From Brevundimonas sp. (lineage in GTDB: Bacteria > Pseudomonadota > Alphaproteobacteria > Caulobacterales > Caulobacteraceae): a DNA stretch of 6,776 bases. Below are positions 5,640-6,776 of this stretch, piece after piece (position 1 is the stretch's first letter; each line of letters starts with the position of its first letter). A program made the translations under genes and the position numbers. The stretch lies in the NCBI GenBank assembly GCA_022712235.1, contig JALAGW010000374.1, positions 1 to 6,776 of the forward strand, written 5' to 3'. The notes beneath the pieces are model-generated. The model had not been told where the DNA came from, made no database searches, and saw only the letters and a program-made list of their open reading frames with translations.

Positions 5640-6776
5640 TCATTCGACAGCGGCGGCGGCGGCGGCTTGCGCCGCCTCGCGGTGGGCGGCGCGGCGCGCC
5701 TCGATACGGGGGCGGAAATGGTTGACGGCGACCCAGAGCGCGCCCACGGCGGCGGCGCCCGAGATCAGCAGGAAGACGTCGTTGTAGGCCAGGACCTGGG
5801 CCTGCTGGCTGACCTGCTGCTGCAACAGGCGCAGGGCCGCGCCCTGTCTCTGGGCCGCGTCGCTGATGACGTGGGCGTAGGCCCCGCCCAGCTGCTGCAG
5901 CCGAAGCACCACCTCGGGGTCGCCCAGGTCGATGTGCTCGGCCAACTGGTTGGAGTGATACTTCTCGCGGATCGTCTGGATGGTGCCGATCAGGGCCGAG
6001 CCCATCAGGCCGCCGATGTTCTGGCCGATGGAAAAGACCACGATGAAGCTGATCAGGTTCTTGCCCCCGCCCTGCAGCACCTTGCCGAAGCCGATGATCA
6101 TGGTCGGGCCGATGAAGAAGGCGGCGGCGAAGGCCAGAAGGGCCTGGCTGACATAGAGCTCGGCCGGCCGCGTCAGCACTGTCGCGTGGCTGTCCATATA
6201 GGCGCCGAGCGCGATCAGGCCGAGCGCCACAGAGATGGGCGCCCACAGCTTGGTCGGGTTCAGGGTGAAGGCGCTGGTCAGGGTCCCCGCCGCTGTCGCC
6301 AGCAGCATGACCCAGAACAGGCCGTGCATCTGGTCATTTCCGAGGCCCATCTGCTGCAGGAAGCCGACCGCGCCCGTCGTCTGCTCCGACAGGACGATCC
6401 GCACCAGGACGATGGCCAGGATCAACCGCACCAGATCACGCCCGGCCAGCCACTTCAGGTCGATGAGGGGATTGGTGCGATTGTATTCGATCAGGACGGC
6501 GGCGGTCAGCAGGATCAGGGCGCCGATCAGGGCCCAGCCGATCCACGCCGCATCGTCTGGTGGACCGAGGCGGCCCAGGCCCAGGACGGCGGTCAGCAGG
6601 GCCACCCCCGGCGCGAACAGGGCGAAGGTGACGAAGTCCAGCTGCTCGAAGGGCTTCACCCGCTGCGACGGCGGCATCTTCAGGGCGAAGACGGCGGGCA
6701 GAGCCACCAGCACCAGCCCCAGGTCGAACATATAGACCGCCCGCCACAGGTCGTGATCGATCAGATGACCGACCCC
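5640..6776 (-). CDS. DHA2 family (EmrB-type) MFS efflux pump, 5'-partial
   Basis: The reading frame is open to the right edge and carries 378 residues plus TGA (5640-5642). An internal ATG at 6731 is not the start, because the upstream codons (GVGHLIDHDLWRAVY) continue the protein. EmrB-type pumps usually have about 500-550 residues and 14 membrane segments, so roughly the first third, including motif A and motif C, is missing. What remains is a run of hydrophobic segments separated by short loops, with features typical of the DHA2 C-terminal half: LDFVTFALFAPGVALL, RTNPLIDLKWL, the KNLISFIVVFSIGQNIGGLMGSALIGT segment and a final LAYNDVFLLISGAAAV helix. A soluble loop before that last helix (about 280-325 of the part seen) is Gln/Ala-rich and probably periplasmic. 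The C-terminus ends in an Ala-rich tail. The adjoining adaptor gene identifies this as the proton-driven pump of an EmrAB-type system. Family call firm; substrate unknown. Confidence 0.92.
   Translation of the reverse strand, partial: GVGHLIDHDLWRAVYMFDLGLVLVALPAVFALKMPPSQRVKPFEQLDFVTFALFAPGVALLTAVLGLGRLGPPDDAAWIGWALIGALILLTAAVLIEYNRTNPLIDLKWLAGRDLVRLILAIVLVRIVLSEQTTGAVGFLQQMGLGNDQMHGLFWVMLLATAAGTLTSAFTLNPTKLWAPISVALGLIALGAYMDSHATVLTRPAELYVSQALLAFAAAFFIGPTMIIGFGKVLQGGGKNLISFIVVFSIGQNIGGLMGSALIGTIQTIREKYHSNQLAEHIDLGDPEVVLRLQQLGGAYAHVISDAAQRQGAALRLLQQQVSQQAQVLAYNDVFLLISGAAAVGALWVAVNHFRPRIEARRAAHREAAQAAAAAAVE

Noticed and set aside
4472..5725. A 417-codon plus-strand frame opposite the adaptor gene, Gly/Leu/Ala-rich
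   Set aside because: It looks like a repeat-rich protein but is only the reverse reading of the Ala/Gln-rich coiled coil of the HlyD protein.

Overview
The window is GC-rich DNA (roughly two thirds G+C by eye) with the codon use of a high-GC alphaproteobacterium. The leukotriene-A4-hydrolase-like aminopeptidase lipoprotein and the DHA2/HlyD efflux pair fit a Caulobacterales member such as Brevundimonas. That placement is an inference from composition and gene style; no marker gene is present.

Layout. Bases 3-416 (+) encode a small lipoprotein of unknown function whose true N-terminus probably lies left of the window. Bases 417-670 are a non-coding stretch with short direct and inverted repeats and an unusual cluster of CTAG tetramers. 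Bases 671-1102 (+) encode a DUF488 protein. A C-rich/G-rich hairpin (1113-1135) separates it from the convergent minus-strand block that fills the rest of the window. In transcription order, that block holds a DHA2 (EmrB-type) drug:proton antiporter cut off by the right edge (5640-6776), an EmrA/HlyD-type periplasmic adaptor (4496-5626), a single-component Bcr/CflA-type MFS transporter (3168-4424) and a secreted M1 aminopeptidase lipoprotein related to leukotriene A4 hydrolase (1145-3115).

How the genes work together. The EmrB-like pump and the EmrA-like adaptor are 13 bp apart and almost certainly form one inner-membrane/periplasm export unit. It would need an outer-membrane TolC-type channel, which is not visible here. 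The Bcr/CflA transporter follows after 71 bp containing a perfect 17-bp dyad (4442-4458) close to its start codon, a candidate operator. The aminopeptidase follows 52 bp later with its own good ribosome-binding site; it could be read through from the efflux genes or be independent.

I did not find a mobile element, CRISPR array, tRNA/rRNA gene, toxin-antitoxin pair or clearly new multi-gene system. The most open items are the repeat-rich gap at 417-670, the dyad before the MFS gene, and the unassigned lipoprotein and DUF488 genes.
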